Made by a program: the position numbers and the translations under genes. This document shows positions 24,072 through 31,168 of a DNA stretch of 37,441 bases, piece by piece. How positions within the stretch are numbered: position 1 is the stretch's first letter; each line of letters opens with the position of its first letter. A model generated the notes under the pieces. It searched no databases and was not told the origin of the DNA. It saw only the letters and a program-made list of their open reading frames with translations. Source of the stretch: Clostridia bacterium (GTDB taxonomy: Bacteria > Bacillota > Clostridia > Christensenellales > Pumilibacteraceae); assembly GCA_022791055.1 (NCBI GenBank), contig JAAVYI010000030.1, forward strand, positions 1 through 37,441, written 5' to 3'.

Positions 24072-24977
24072 ATGGAAAGTAAATTGTTTATTCCCGAAGG
24101 GATCCGCATCGGACACGCCGGCAACGCCCGCACGGGCGTGACCGTCATACTGGCCGAGCGCGGCGCGGTGTGCGGCGTCGACGTGCGGGGCGGCGCGCCG
24201 GGTACGCGCGAGACCGATCTTTTGCGGCCGGAAAAGATGATGGACAAAATAAACGCCGTCGTGCTGTCGGGAGGCAGCGCGTATGGGTTGGAAGCCGGTT
24301 GCGGCGTCATGCGCTTTTTGCGCGAGCGCGGCGCGGGACATGCGATGGGCGATAAGGTGGTTCCGATCGTTTGCCAGGCCGTGCTGTACGACTTAAGCGG
24401 CGAGGGCTACGTCTATCCCGACATGGCGATGGGCGCAGAGGCCTGCCGCAACGCTGTCGCCGACACGCCGCTTATCTGGGGCAAGACGGGCGCGGGAACG
24501 GGTGCGACGGTCGGCAAAATTCTCGGGCCGGCGCTCGCGTCGCCCGGCGGGATCGGCGCGGCAACGGTCGAGGCGATGGGCGTGCATGTCACCGCCGTCG
24601 TCGCGGTCAACGCTTGCGGCGACATCATAGACCCCGCGACCGGGGCGGTAGTGGCCGGCACGCGTTCCCCGCAGGGCGGATTTTTGAGCATGAAACAGGT
24701 CGTTTTAAGCGGCAACATAGGCGCGCTGGCCGCCGGCGCCAACACGACGATCGGCTGCGTGCTGACCGATGCGGCGCTCGACAAGGTGGGCGCGAATAAA
24801 CTGGCGTCGATCGCGCACAACGGACTGGCGCGCACGATCAGTCCCGCGCACACCGACTACGACGGCGATACGCTGTTCGCGCTGTCGGCAGGCGCGGTCA
24901 AGTCCGACTTCAACCTGTTGGGCATTTTGGCGGTCGAGGCGGTCGAACGGGCGGTATTGGCCGCCGTGCGCGGGTAG
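24072..24977 (+). CDS. P1 family peptidase (DmpA-like N-terminal nucleophile hydrolase)
   Basis: 301 aa. ATG 24072 with AAGGAGAA upstream. Hallmarks: IRIGHAGN near the N-terminus, 'AVVLSGGSAYGLEAGCGVM' (about 61-80), 'GKTGAGTGATVGKI' (about 138-151) and 'AAGANTTIGCVLTDA'. In this family the precursor cleaves itself before a Ser/Thr that becomes the nucleophile; here N224-T225 is the likely scissile bond. Members are aminopeptidases/amidases for D- or beta-amino-acid peptides. Full length. Located between recX and acpS; no functional link evident. Confidence 0.9.
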   Translation: MESKLFIPEGIRIGHAGNARTGVTVILAERGAVCGVDVRGGAPGTRETDLLRPEKMMDKINAVVLSGGSAYGLEAGCGVMRFLRERGAGHAMGDKVVPIVCQAVLYDLSGEGYVYPDMAMGAEACRNAVADTPLIWGKTGAGTGATVGKILGPALASPGGIGAATVEAMGVHVTAVVAVNACGDIIDPATGAVVAGTRSPQGGFLSMKQVVLSGNIGALAAGANTTIGCVLTDAALDKVGANKLASIAHNGLARTISPAHTDYDGDTLFALSAGAVKSDFNLLGILAVEAVERAVLAAVRG

Positions 24978-24983
24978 ACGGCC

Positions 24984-25328
24984 GTGCGGATCGGCATCGA
25001 TTTGATCGAGATCGAGCGCGTGGCGCAAGCGGCCGCACGCCCGCATTTTTGCGCGCGCGTCTTTACACAGGCCGAACGCGACTACGCCGACGGTCGGGCG
25101 GAAACGCTCGCCGGCATGTTCGCGGCCAAAGAGGCGGCGGCCAAAGCGTTGGGGACGGGCGTGCGCGGGTTCGGCTTATGCGATATCGAAGTGACGCACG
25201 ACGAGTTCGGCGCGCCGACTTTACGGTTTTATAACCGCGCGGCCGAACTTTTTGGCGGTCGCAAGACGTCTGTCAGCATTACGCACGACCGTCTGTCCGC
25301 GGCGGCTGTCGTGTTGATCGAAGAATAA
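24984..25328 (+). CDS. acpS: Holo-[acyl-carrier-protein] synthase
   Basis: 114 aa, GTG start 24984, 6 nt after the previous stop with only a weak site, so coupling is likely. It transfers 4'-phosphopantetheine from CoA to acyl carrier protein in fatty acid synthesis. Signatures: GIDLIEIER with the Mg-binding Asp (residue 6), 'FTQAERDYA' and FAAKEAAAKALGTG with the catalytic Glu (about residue 50), and a final 'VSITHD' motif. Followed closely by the nnr gene, the usual Firmicutes arrangement. Confidence 0.93.
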   Translation: MRIGIDLIEIERVAQAAARPHFCARVFTQAERDYADGRAETLAGMFAAKEAAAKALGTGVRGFGLCDIEVTHDEFGAPTLRFYNRAAELFGGRKTSVSITHDRLSAAAVVLIEE

Positions 25329-25341
25329 AAGGAGAACAAAC

Positions 25342-26775
25342 ATGCACGTGACGGGAGCAAATACGGTCGCCGACGTGGCGGCGGTCAAGGCGGCCGAACG
25401 GGCGGCGATCGCGGCCGGCGTCAGTGAGGACATGCTGATCGAACACGCCGTAGCGGGGCTATTAAACGCCGTGCAAAACATGCCGTGCCGCAGTATTGCC
25501 GTCGTGTACGGCAGCGGCAACAACGGCGCGGACGGCTTGACGCTTGCCCGGCATTTGGCGGCGCAGGGGCGCGACGTGACGTTGGTCGCCGGCACCGACT
25601 CGATGCGTAACGACCGCTACAAAAAAGCCGCGCTTTACTGCGGGGCGCGTATGGGCGACTTGTCCGACTTTACGGCCGACGACTTGATCGTCGACGCGCT
25701 GTTCGGAACCGGTCTTAACCGTCCGCCCGAAGGGACTGCGGCCGAATCGATCGCGGCGATCAACCGTTCGCGCGCGCGGGTGCTTGCGGTCGACGTGCCG
25801 TCGGGACTGAACGCGCAGACAGGCGCGGGCAAAACGGCCGTTTGCGCCGACAAAACGGTGACGTTCGACTGCCTCAAACCCGGGTTGTTACTCGGCGACG
25901 CGCCCGACCTGGTGGGCGAAATCGTCGTCGCACCGATCGGATTAAAAAGCGTCGAGACGATCGGGCGGCTGACGACGGCGACCGACCTGCCGCCCGCGCG
26001 CAAGAAAAATTCGCACAAAGGCATGTTCGGGCGGGTGTACGTCATCGGCGGCAGCGCGCGTATGCCGGGCGCGCCGGTACTGACCGCTTGCGCCGCCGTA
26101 GCGGCCGGGGCGGGCTATGTCACGCTGTGCGCGCCCGACTGTCACGTTGTGTACGACCGTAACGCCGCCATGTGTACGCGCTTGCCGCTACCGACCGCCG
26201 ACGGCTGTATCGCTTTCGACGAGCCGCTGTTTGTCGAGATCTGCGAAAAAGCCGATTGTATCGTCATCGGCAACGGCATGGGGATTGCGCCCGATCTGGG
26301 GAAAATGCTGCGTTATATCGCCGCGCATTTTCACGGCGTATTGATCGTCGACGCCGACGGGCTTAATGCGTTGGCGAAAGACCGTGCGGCGCTGGCCGGG
26401 CATACGTGCAAGTTGCTTTTGACGCCGCACCCGGGCGAACTGCGTCGCTTGGACGAAAGCGACGGCGACCCGATCGAACGTGCCAAACGGTTGGCGGCCG
26501 AACTTAATTGTGTGGTCGCGGCCAAAAATACGGTGACGGTCATCAGCGACGGCAAAGACTGCCTGTTCAACGTCGAGGGGACGCCGGCGCTCGCTAAGGG
26601 CGGCAGCGGGGACGTGTTGGCCGGCATTGCGGCCGCGTATGCCTGTCGTTTGCCGCTGCTACGCGCGACGGCCGCCGCTTGCTACAAGCTGGGGCGTACC
26701 GCAAGCCGGCGGTATGCGGACAAGGACGAAAACGCGCTATTGTCGTTCGAGGTCATCGACGCGATCGACGATTGA
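25342..26775 (+). CDS. nnr: Bifunctional NAD(P)H-hydrate epimerase / ADP-dependent dehydratase
   Basis: 477 aa. ATG 25342 with AAAGGAGAA upstream. It repairs hydrated NAD(P)H: the N-terminal YjeF domain epimerises NAD(P)HX (GSGNNGADGLTLARHL, about 55-70) and the C-terminal ribokinase-like domain dehydrates it (VDADGLNAL about 337-345, LTPHPGE about 361-367, KGGSGDVLAGI with D424). Both domains are full length. The -35 of the next gene's promoter overlaps its stop codon. Confidence 0.93.
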   Translation: MHVTGANTVADVAAVKAAERAAIAAGVSEDMLIEHAVAGLLNAVQNMPCRSIAVVYGSGNNGADGLTLARHLAAQGRDVTLVAGTDSMRNDRYKKAALYCGARMGDLSDFTADDLIVDALFGTGLNRPPEGTAAESIAAINRSRARVLAVDVPSGLNAQTGAGKTAVCADKTVTFDCLKPGLLLGDAPDLVGEIVVAPIGLKSVETIGRLTTATDLPPARKKNSHKGMFGRVYVIGGSARMPGAPVLTACAAVAAGAGYVTLCAPDCHVVYDRNAAMCTRLPLPTADGCIAFDEPLFVEICEKADCIVIGNGMGIAPDLGKMLRYIAAHFHGVLIVDADGLNALAKDRAALAGHTCKLLLTPHPGELRRLDESDGDPIERAKRLAAELNCVVAAKNTVTVISDGKDCLFNVEGTPALAKGGSGDVLAGIAAAYACRLPLLRATAAACYKLGRTASRRYADKDENALLSFEVIDAIDD

Positions 26776-26801
26776 CAAAGCGGCTGTAGCTGTGGTATAC
26801 T
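26772..26801 (+). promoter_or_regulatory. Promoter of the SdpI-like gene
   Basis: TTGACA (26772-26777, overlapping the nnr stop), 18-bp spacer, TATACT (26796-26801) preceded by TGG. Confidence 0.8.
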
Positions 26802-26831
26802 CTAAGGAGCGAATTTTGGAAAAGGTGAACC

Positions 26832-27503
26832 GTGGATAAACGCGACAGATGGTTTTACGCCGTCAGCCTGCTGATGGGCGTGCTGCCCTTTTCGATGATG
26901 GCGCTGGCGTTGCATTTTTTGCCCGACGAGGTGCCGTTGATCGTCGAACTATATAAGGGTGACGGCATCATGTATATGCACAAAAACCGCAATCTGGTGA
27001 TCGGGGTGTTTTGTCTGATCCCGATCGCCGCGGTCATGTTGGCGGGCGAACTCAAACGCCGCAAGCTGATCGAGCGTAACTTTTACGCGATCACACTGGG
27101 CGCTACGGTGATCAGTCTGGCGTTTTTGTGTTTCGTGCTATATCAGCTGATCATGCAGTCGCAACGCGTCAACATCATCAGCTCGTTCGACTTTGTCGGC
27201 GTGATTTCGGTTTGCGTCAGCTTTATCATTGCTATGTTCGGCGTGCCGATCTACGACTTGCAACCCAACGCCGTTTTGGGATTCCGCAATTCCTATACCA
27301 TGCGTTCGGATGCCGTGTGGTCGGCCGTACACCACCATGCTGCGTTTGCTTGCATTGCCGGCTTTACCGTGTTAGGCATGGGGCTGTCGTTTATCCGCGG
27401 CCTGCCTGCGCTTTTGACTTTGCTGTGCGGCATGGCGGTATACCTGTTTTACGTGTTGTTCATTTCGTGGTATTATTTTAAAAAGTTGATCGTCAAGAAA
27501 TAG
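26832..27503 (+). CDS. SdpI/DUF1648-like membrane protein
   Basis: 223 aa, GTG 26832 with AAAGGTGA 5 nt upstream. Six hydrophobic segments. The N-terminal 'LHFLPDEVPLIVELYKGDG' matches the DUF1648 'LPxxVPxHxxxxGxx' loop, and 'QPNAVLGFRNSYTMRSDAVWSAVHHHAAF' (about 138-167) matches the SdpI core 'NxxxGxRxxxTxxxxxxWxxxH'. SdpI protects Bacillus from the SdpC toxin and signals through SdpR; no toxin or regulator gene is adjacent here, so a general stress or unknown role is equally possible. Confidence 0.8.
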   Translation: MDKRDRWFYAVSLLMGVLPFSMMALALHFLPDEVPLIVELYKGDGIMYMHKNRNLVIGVFCLIPIAAVMLAGELKRRKLIERNFYAITLGATVISLAFLCFVLYQLIMQSQRVNIISSFDFVGVISVCVSFIIAMFGVPIYDLQPNAVLGFRNSYTMRSDAVWSAVHHHAAFACIAGFTVLGMGLSFIRGLPALLTLLCGMAVYLFYVLFISWYYFKKLIVKK

Positions 27504-27509
27504 GGCGAT

Positions 27510-27601
27510 CTTGTCGAAAGTAACCGGTAAATTCCGCAAAATCGGCGTTTTGCGTGCATAAGCAGACAAAGAAAACCGTATAAGCAAAGCGTTTCGACAA
27601 G
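27510..27601. other. Structured intergenic segment (possible 3' UTR or small RNA)
   Basis: CTTGTCGAAA (27510-27519) pairs perfectly with TTTCGACAAG (27592-27601), enclosing a second 7-bp hairpin CGCAAAA/TTTTGCG (27534-27554). No T-run follows, so it is not a plain terminator. Confidence 0.4.
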
Positions 27602-27648
27602 AAACGGCAGTATTTGATAGAATCGACAAAATTGTTCGCTTTGCCGCA

Positions 27649-27657
27649 TGGTATAAT
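27649..27657 (+). promoter_or_regulatory. Extended -10 promoter of the 53-aa gene
   Basis: TG-G-TATAAT (27649-27657) with no consensus -35; start site near 27664. Confidence 0.6.
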
Positions 27658-27685
27658 GCTCGTATCATATAAAGGAGGCAGGCAT

Positions 27686-27847
27686 ATGGACGACTTTATC
27701 TACATAATGGGTGAAACACTAATGATGAATATGGACTGCATCTCGGACATCGCATACCCTCGCGACGAGGCGGAAACGATGATTATCAAAACCGATGATG
27801 CCGAGTATGCCGTAACGGTGAAAAAACTTGACGCAAGCGCCAAGTAG
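27686..27847 (+). CDS. Conserved-looking small protein, 53 aa
   Basis: ATG 27686 with a near-perfect AAAGGAGG (27671-27678) 7 nt upstream, its own promoter and its own terminator, so it is a real gene. The product is acidic, without membrane helix or signal peptide, and Met-rich near the start (MDDFIYIMGETLMMNMDCIS). A beta-hairpin is likely in the second half (TMIIKTDDAEYAVTVKKLD). Family not recognised. Confidence 0.75.
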   Translation: MDDFIYIMGETLMMNMDCISDIAYPRDEAETMIIKTDDAEYAVTVKKLDASAK

Positions 27848-27864
27848 GACATCGAAAAACGGGA

Positions 27865-27910
27865 ATAAAAAACGCCTCGATTGCTGTATGTAGCAGTCGG
27901 GGCGTTTTCG
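27865..27910. terminator. Bidirectional terminator between the 53-aa and tspO genes
   Basis: A 17-bp stem (27869-27885 / 27892-27908) with a 6-nt loop, A-run on the left and T-run on the right. Confidence 0.85.
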
Positions 27911-27923
27911 ATCTTCAAACCGA

Positions 27924-28418
27924 TTACACGATCATCATCAAGTTGATCCAGGCATAGAACAGCACGAACGCCCAGTACGGGAGTACGGCGACCGCGGCCG
28001 GGAACGAGATTTTCAGGTTGATGATAAATTGCACGGTGGTCATCGCGCCGATCAGGGCGAGAATGATAAAGCCGCCGATGTAGCTGCCGAGCGTGAAGAA
28101 CACCGGCAACCAGATCAGGCTGAGCGCATACGAGCCGATCCAAAGACCGACGGCGATACCTTTTATCGCGCGGTCGGTTTGCGTCTCGACAGCGGCGCGC
28201 ACGGTCAGATACAAGCTGATACCGAAGATAAAGCGCGCGGCGGCGTCCATGATGTAAGTCGCAATATCCGGCGGCGTGTAGGCGGGACGCGGCGCGGGAA
28301 TGCCGTTGTAGAATCCTACAAAGTAGGAGATGAGAAATGCGACGGCAGGCGCGATCAGTGCGGCCAAGGCCAGCACGGTAAAGCCTGCGGTTTCGCGTGA
28401 ACGTATCGTGTTTTCCAT
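27924..28418 (-). CDS. tspO: TspO/MBR family membrane protein
   Basis: 164 aa, start ATG 28418 with GGAGGAT upstream. Five transmembrane helices, as in TspO. It has the 'PAPRPAYTPPDIATYIMDAAARFIFGISLYL' region corresponding to the family's P-x-W-x-P-P ... F-x-x-x-W-x-x-[LM]-Y segment, with Tyr instead of the usual first Trp, and the C-terminal LPYWAFVLFYAWIN motif. TspO proteins bind porphyrins and sterol-like ligands and are linked to stress responses. A -10-like TATAAT on the minus strand at 28470-28465 suggests a ~45-nt leader; the -35 is poor. Confidence 0.85.
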   Translation of the reverse strand: MENTIRSRETAGFTVLALAALIAPAVAFLISYFVGFYNGIPAPRPAYTPPDIATYIMDAAARFIFGISLYLTVRAAVETQTDRAIKGIAVGLWIGSYALSLIWLPVFFTLGSYIGGFIILALIGAMTTVQFIINLKISFPAAVAVLPYWAFVLFYAWINLMMIV

Positions 28419-28499
28419 AATATCCTCCGCACAAAGTATGTGTGAGAGAGGGGAAATTTATACGATTATAAAAGTATCTTGTTTTTCATAAAGATGGGG

Positions 28500-29255
28500 G
28501 AGCGGGTTTCCAAACTTTTGCGGGCTAAAGGAAAGTTAATCTTTTAGCAAAATACCGAAAAACAATAGTCACGCTTTTTGCCGGCAAAAAGGATTGCTAT
28601 TCTTTTGAAAAAGAGAACAAAACGGAACTCCGGCCTTTTGCCGCCAAAAGGCCTCAGCGAAAACCGCAAGGAGGAGGGACACTTTCGACTGTGTCCCTCC
28701 TCCTTAACCACCACCCCGCAACGACTTCCCTTACGGGAAGCGATAAAGACGAGTTCGTACGCACCGACCGTTTGTCATTTCGACCGTAGTGGAGAAATGT
28801 ACGAAGGCGTATAAAATGATTGATTCGCTACGCTAGACCCCTCGACTGCGCTCGGGGTGACAAATAGCGAACTCTCAAATGTCGCTAAGAAGTCGGGTAA
28901 ACAAGCCTAACTCTTTTCGCAATATGAAGCGATACTTTATTTATCTTATAAAGAGGATTCCAAAGACTAGTCTTTGGCAGTTGCGAGGAGGGTGTCAAGA
29001 GGGAGGGACACAGTCTGAAGTGGTTGCCTTGCAACCCCAGGTCGCAATCATAGATTGCTCCCCGCTTTGGCTACAAAATGTCCCCCGGACATTTTGCTTA
29101 ACGCGTCGCGCCCTCCCTTTTGCGGTTTTTGCCACGCTTTTTGGCGGCAAAAAGCGTGAGTATTATTTTGTAGTCTTTTGCTAAAAGACGTTTCTTTCCT
29201 TTTGACGGCAAAAGGCCGGAGATCCGTTTTACTCTCTTTTTCAAAAGTTTGACTT
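28500..29255. repeat. Modular hairpin-rich intergenic repeat, copy 3 (with two insertions)
   Basis: Same design as copy 2. Left hairpin 28668-28705 (15-bp stem, loop TTTCGACT), palindrome 28632-28653, shared CTTCCC-TTACGGGAAG mini-hairpin near 28724-28740, then a second hairpin whose left arm (28996-29011) is intact. Its right arm is broken after GTG by an insertion (about 29023-29110) and resumes as CCCTCCC at 29111. A second inserted segment, 28771-28864, is bounded by the 7-bp inverted repeat TTTGTCA/TGACAAA. Positions 29149-29213 nearly duplicate 297-361, and 28501-28530 match the reverse complement of 407-437. No gene is supported between 28419 and 29268. Confidence 0.82.
28771..28864. 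repeat. Inserted short repeat with terminal TTTGTCA/TGACAAA
   Basis: 94 bp reading TGTCATTTCGACCGTAGTGG at the left and CTCGACTGCGCTCGGGGTGA at the right. This type of 'TGTCATTTCGACC ... CTCGGGGTGACA' sequence is a widespread short palindromic repeat in many bacterial phyla (from memory). It sits inside copy 3 and has no counterpart in copy 2, so it arrived later. Confidence 0.6.
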
Positions 29256-29268
29256 ACTCTTTATTCCT

Positions 29269-30534
29269 TTATCGATACGTTTCGAGAAAGGATCTTGCCG
29301 CTACGTCGATCGAACCGGCGCCGGTGTAGAGAACGAAATCGCCTTCTTGTAGGCGGGGGCGCAGATAGGCGTTGATGGCGCAATAGGTGTCGAGGCACAC
29401 GGATTGTTTGCCTTCGTTTTTGAGCGCCAACCACAGGTTTTGCGTAGTGACGCCGACGATCGGCGCCTCGCGTGCGGGGAAAATGGGGGCGAGTACGACC
29501 TCGTCGGCCGCGGCCAACACTTGCGCGAACCGGTCGCCGAGCGCGGCGGTGCGCGAATAGGTGTGCGGCTCGAACACGACGACCACCCGTTTGGCGCCGC
29601 AACTACGCGCGGTGGCGATCGTTGCCGCGATCTCGTTGGGGTGGTGGGCGTAGTCGGTGTAAATGCGCGCGCCCTCGAGCGTGCCAAGCAGCTCGAATCG
29701 CCGCTTGACGCCGCTGAATTCGCTCGCGTCGGCCACCGCGCGGGCAAGCGGCACGCCGCTTAGGTGCGCGCAAGCAACGGCGCACAGCGCGTTGTACACG
29801 TTGTGCCGCCCGGGAACGCGCAGCCGCATGGGGATCCGTTCCGCGTCGTGGCACAGCACGAACGACCAGCAGCCTTGCGACTCGGTCAGGCCGCAAGCCC
29901 GATAGTCGCAGTCGCCGCAACCGAATGTGACGGCGTTGCGCATACCCATGCGGCGGCAGTAGGGGTCGTCGCCGTTTAAAAGCGCGCACTGCGTAGCGCG
30001 GGCGGCGAACGCGGCAAAGCTGTCGAACGCGTCGTCGATGTTGCGATAACAATCGGTGTGGTCGAGGTCGACGTTGAGGACAGCCGCAATGTCGGGGTGC
30101 AGTTCGAGAAAACTGCGCCGATATTCGCACGCTTCCGTGATAAATAGGTCGTTACCGCCGCGGCAGTCGTAGCCGACGTCGCCGCCGATATGTATTTCCG
30201 GGTTTAGGCCCGCCGCCGCGCAACCGGCGTAACCGACCGCCGTCGTTTTGCCGTGACAGCCGGCGATCGCGATCGAGCGCAGATACCCGTTCGCCACGCG
30301 GTCGAGCATTTGCGCCCGCGGCAGCGTCGGGATTCCCAGCCGCCGCGCCTCGAGCAGTTCGACGTTGTTTTCCGCCGCCGCCGTGTATACGACGAGATCG
30401 GCGCCGTGTACGTTGTAGGCGGCGTGTCCGTCCAAATGCAGGTCGGAGCCTGTCACCGTGTAGCCGCGTCGCGCGCAAATATCGGCCAGTCGTTGCATAC
30501 TGACCCCGCAGATTCCGATAAAATGTATTCTCAT
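29269..30534 (-). CDS. murC: UDP-N-acetylmuramate--L-alanine ligase (MurC)
   Basis: 421 aa, a little shorter than the usual 440-470. It adds L-Ala to UDP-MurNAc in peptidoglycan synthesis. Evidence: N-terminal Rossmann FIGICGVSMQRLADI and GSD; ATP loop AGCHGKTTAVGYAG (about 92-105; Cys replaces the usual Thr in G-T-H-G-K-T); ACEYRRSFLELHPDIAAVLNVDLDHTD (about 134-160); 'PGRHNVYNALCAVA'; DYAHHPNEI and FEPHTYSRTAAL. The segment after GSD is about 15 residues short, which accounts for the length. ATG 30534 has a -10 box 5 nt upstream and no Shine-Dalgarno, so the mRNA may be leaderless. Monocistronic; the gene end lies against repeat copy 3. Confidence 0.92.
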   Translation of the reverse strand: MRIHFIGICGVSMQRLADICARRGYTVTGSDLHLDGHAAYNVHGADLVVYTAAAENNVELLEARRLGIPTLPRAQMLDRVANGYLRSIAIAGCHGKTTAVGYAGCAAAGLNPEIHIGGDVGYDCRGGNDLFITEACEYRRSFLELHPDIAAVLNVDLDHTDCYRNIDDAFDSFAAFAARATQCALLNGDDPYCRRMGMRNAVTFGCGDCDYRACGLTESQGCWSFVLCHDAERIPMRLRVPGRHNVYNALCAVACAHLSGVPLARAVADASEFSGVKRRFELLGTLEGARIYTDYAHHPNEIAATIATARSCGAKRVVVVFEPHTYSRTAALGDRFAQVLAAADEVVLAPIFPAREAPIVGVTTQNLWLALKNEGKQSVCLDTYCAINAYLRPRLQEGDFVLYTGAGSIDVAARSFLETYR

Positions 30535-30539
30535 GCTGT

Positions 30540-30569
30540 ATTATATGCGGCTGCGCCTTGGTGTGTCCG
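30540..30569 (-). promoter_or_regulatory. Leaderless-type promoter of murC
   Basis: Minus strand CGGACA (30569-30564), 18-bp spacer, TATAAT (30545-30540), 5 nt to ATG 30534. Confidence 0.6.
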
Positions 30570-30643
30570 CCCCGTAAAAGCCGGGTTGCGGCCGAAAAAT
30601 GCCATAAAAACGCAAAAAGGCACAAAAATTTTTTGAAAAGGTA

Positions 30644-30672
30644 TTGCATTTTATCGTAAAGTATTGTATAAT
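30644..30672 (+). promoter_or_regulatory. Promoter and leader of spoVG
   Basis: TTGCAT (30644-30649), 17-bp spacer, TATAAT (30667-30672). The leader begins with a direct repeat CTATGCTAC (30677-30685 and 30688-30696), the second copy forming a small hairpin with CATAG. Confidence 0.75.
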
Positions 30673-30735
30673 TATACTATGCTACTTCTATGCTACCATA
30701 GAGGCAAATAATTTTTTTACCGAAAGGGTGGGAGT

Positions 30736-31017
30736 ATGAACATTACCGAAGTACGTATCAGACTGGTAAAGAAGGATGAGGGCAAGCTGAAAGCCGTTGC
30801 GTCGATCACCATCGACAACTGTTTCGTCATTCACGACGTCAAAGTCATTGAGGGTACCGACGACTATTTCATCGCCATGCCGTCGAAGAAAACGCCCGAC
30901 GGCGAGTTCAAGGACATCGTGCATCCGCTGAACACCGAAACGCGCGAGCAACTGAAAAAAATCATTCTCGACGAATTCAAAAAAGCACGCGAAACCGCCG
31001 CACTCGAAACCGAGTGA
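30736..31017 (+). CDS. spoVG: Septation/RNA-binding regulator SpoVG
   Basis: 93 aa. ATG 30736 with GGGTGGGA upstream. Clear Spo[13 protein letters not shown] start, '[21 protein letters not shown]' and the hallmark '[22 protein letters not shown]' region, followed by a C-terminal helix. SpoVG binds nucleic acids and affects septation, sporulation and other regulation; it is also found in bacteria that do not sporulate. Monocistronic with its own promoter and terminator. Confidence 0.96.
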   Translation: MNITEVRIRLVKKDEGKLKAVASITIDNCFVIHDVKVIEGTDDYFIAMPSKKTPDGEFKDIVHPLNTETREQLKKIILDEFKKARETAALETE

Positions 31018-31034
31018 CCGTCCGTCCGAAACCG

Positions 31035-31066
31035 AAAAGGGATCCGCATATTACGGATTCCTTTTT
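31035..31066 (+). terminator. Intrinsic terminator of spoVG
   Basis: A 12-bp stem AAAAGGGATCCG / CGGATTCCTTTT (one G-U) with a 7-nt loop and a T-run. Confidence 0.85.
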
Positions 31067-31091
31067 CATATGATTTAGGCCCGACGCATTC

Positions 31092-31121
31092 TTGACACGG
31101 CGTGTCGCGCCGTGCTATAAT
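31092..31121 (+). promoter_or_regulatory. Promoter of the ABC transporter with a dyad in the spacer
   Basis: TTGACA (31092-31097), 18-bp spacer, TATAAT (31116-31121). A perfect inverted repeat CACGGCG-TGTCG-CGCCGTG (31096-31114) fills the spacer, the position used by MerR-type activators and many repressors. Confidence 0.75.
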
Positions 31122-31168
31122 CGGTGCAATATACGGGTAGCAATCGGCGTACTTTAGGAGAACATTCG

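Noticed and set aside
24393..24853. Minus-strand ORFs within the P1 peptidase gene
   Set aside because: Shadows with no start signals; the plus frame has full family signatures.
26855..27668. Minus-strand ORFs opposite the SdpI-like gene
   Set aside because: No ribosome sites or promoters, and the plus-strand frame has six membrane helices and SdpI motifs.
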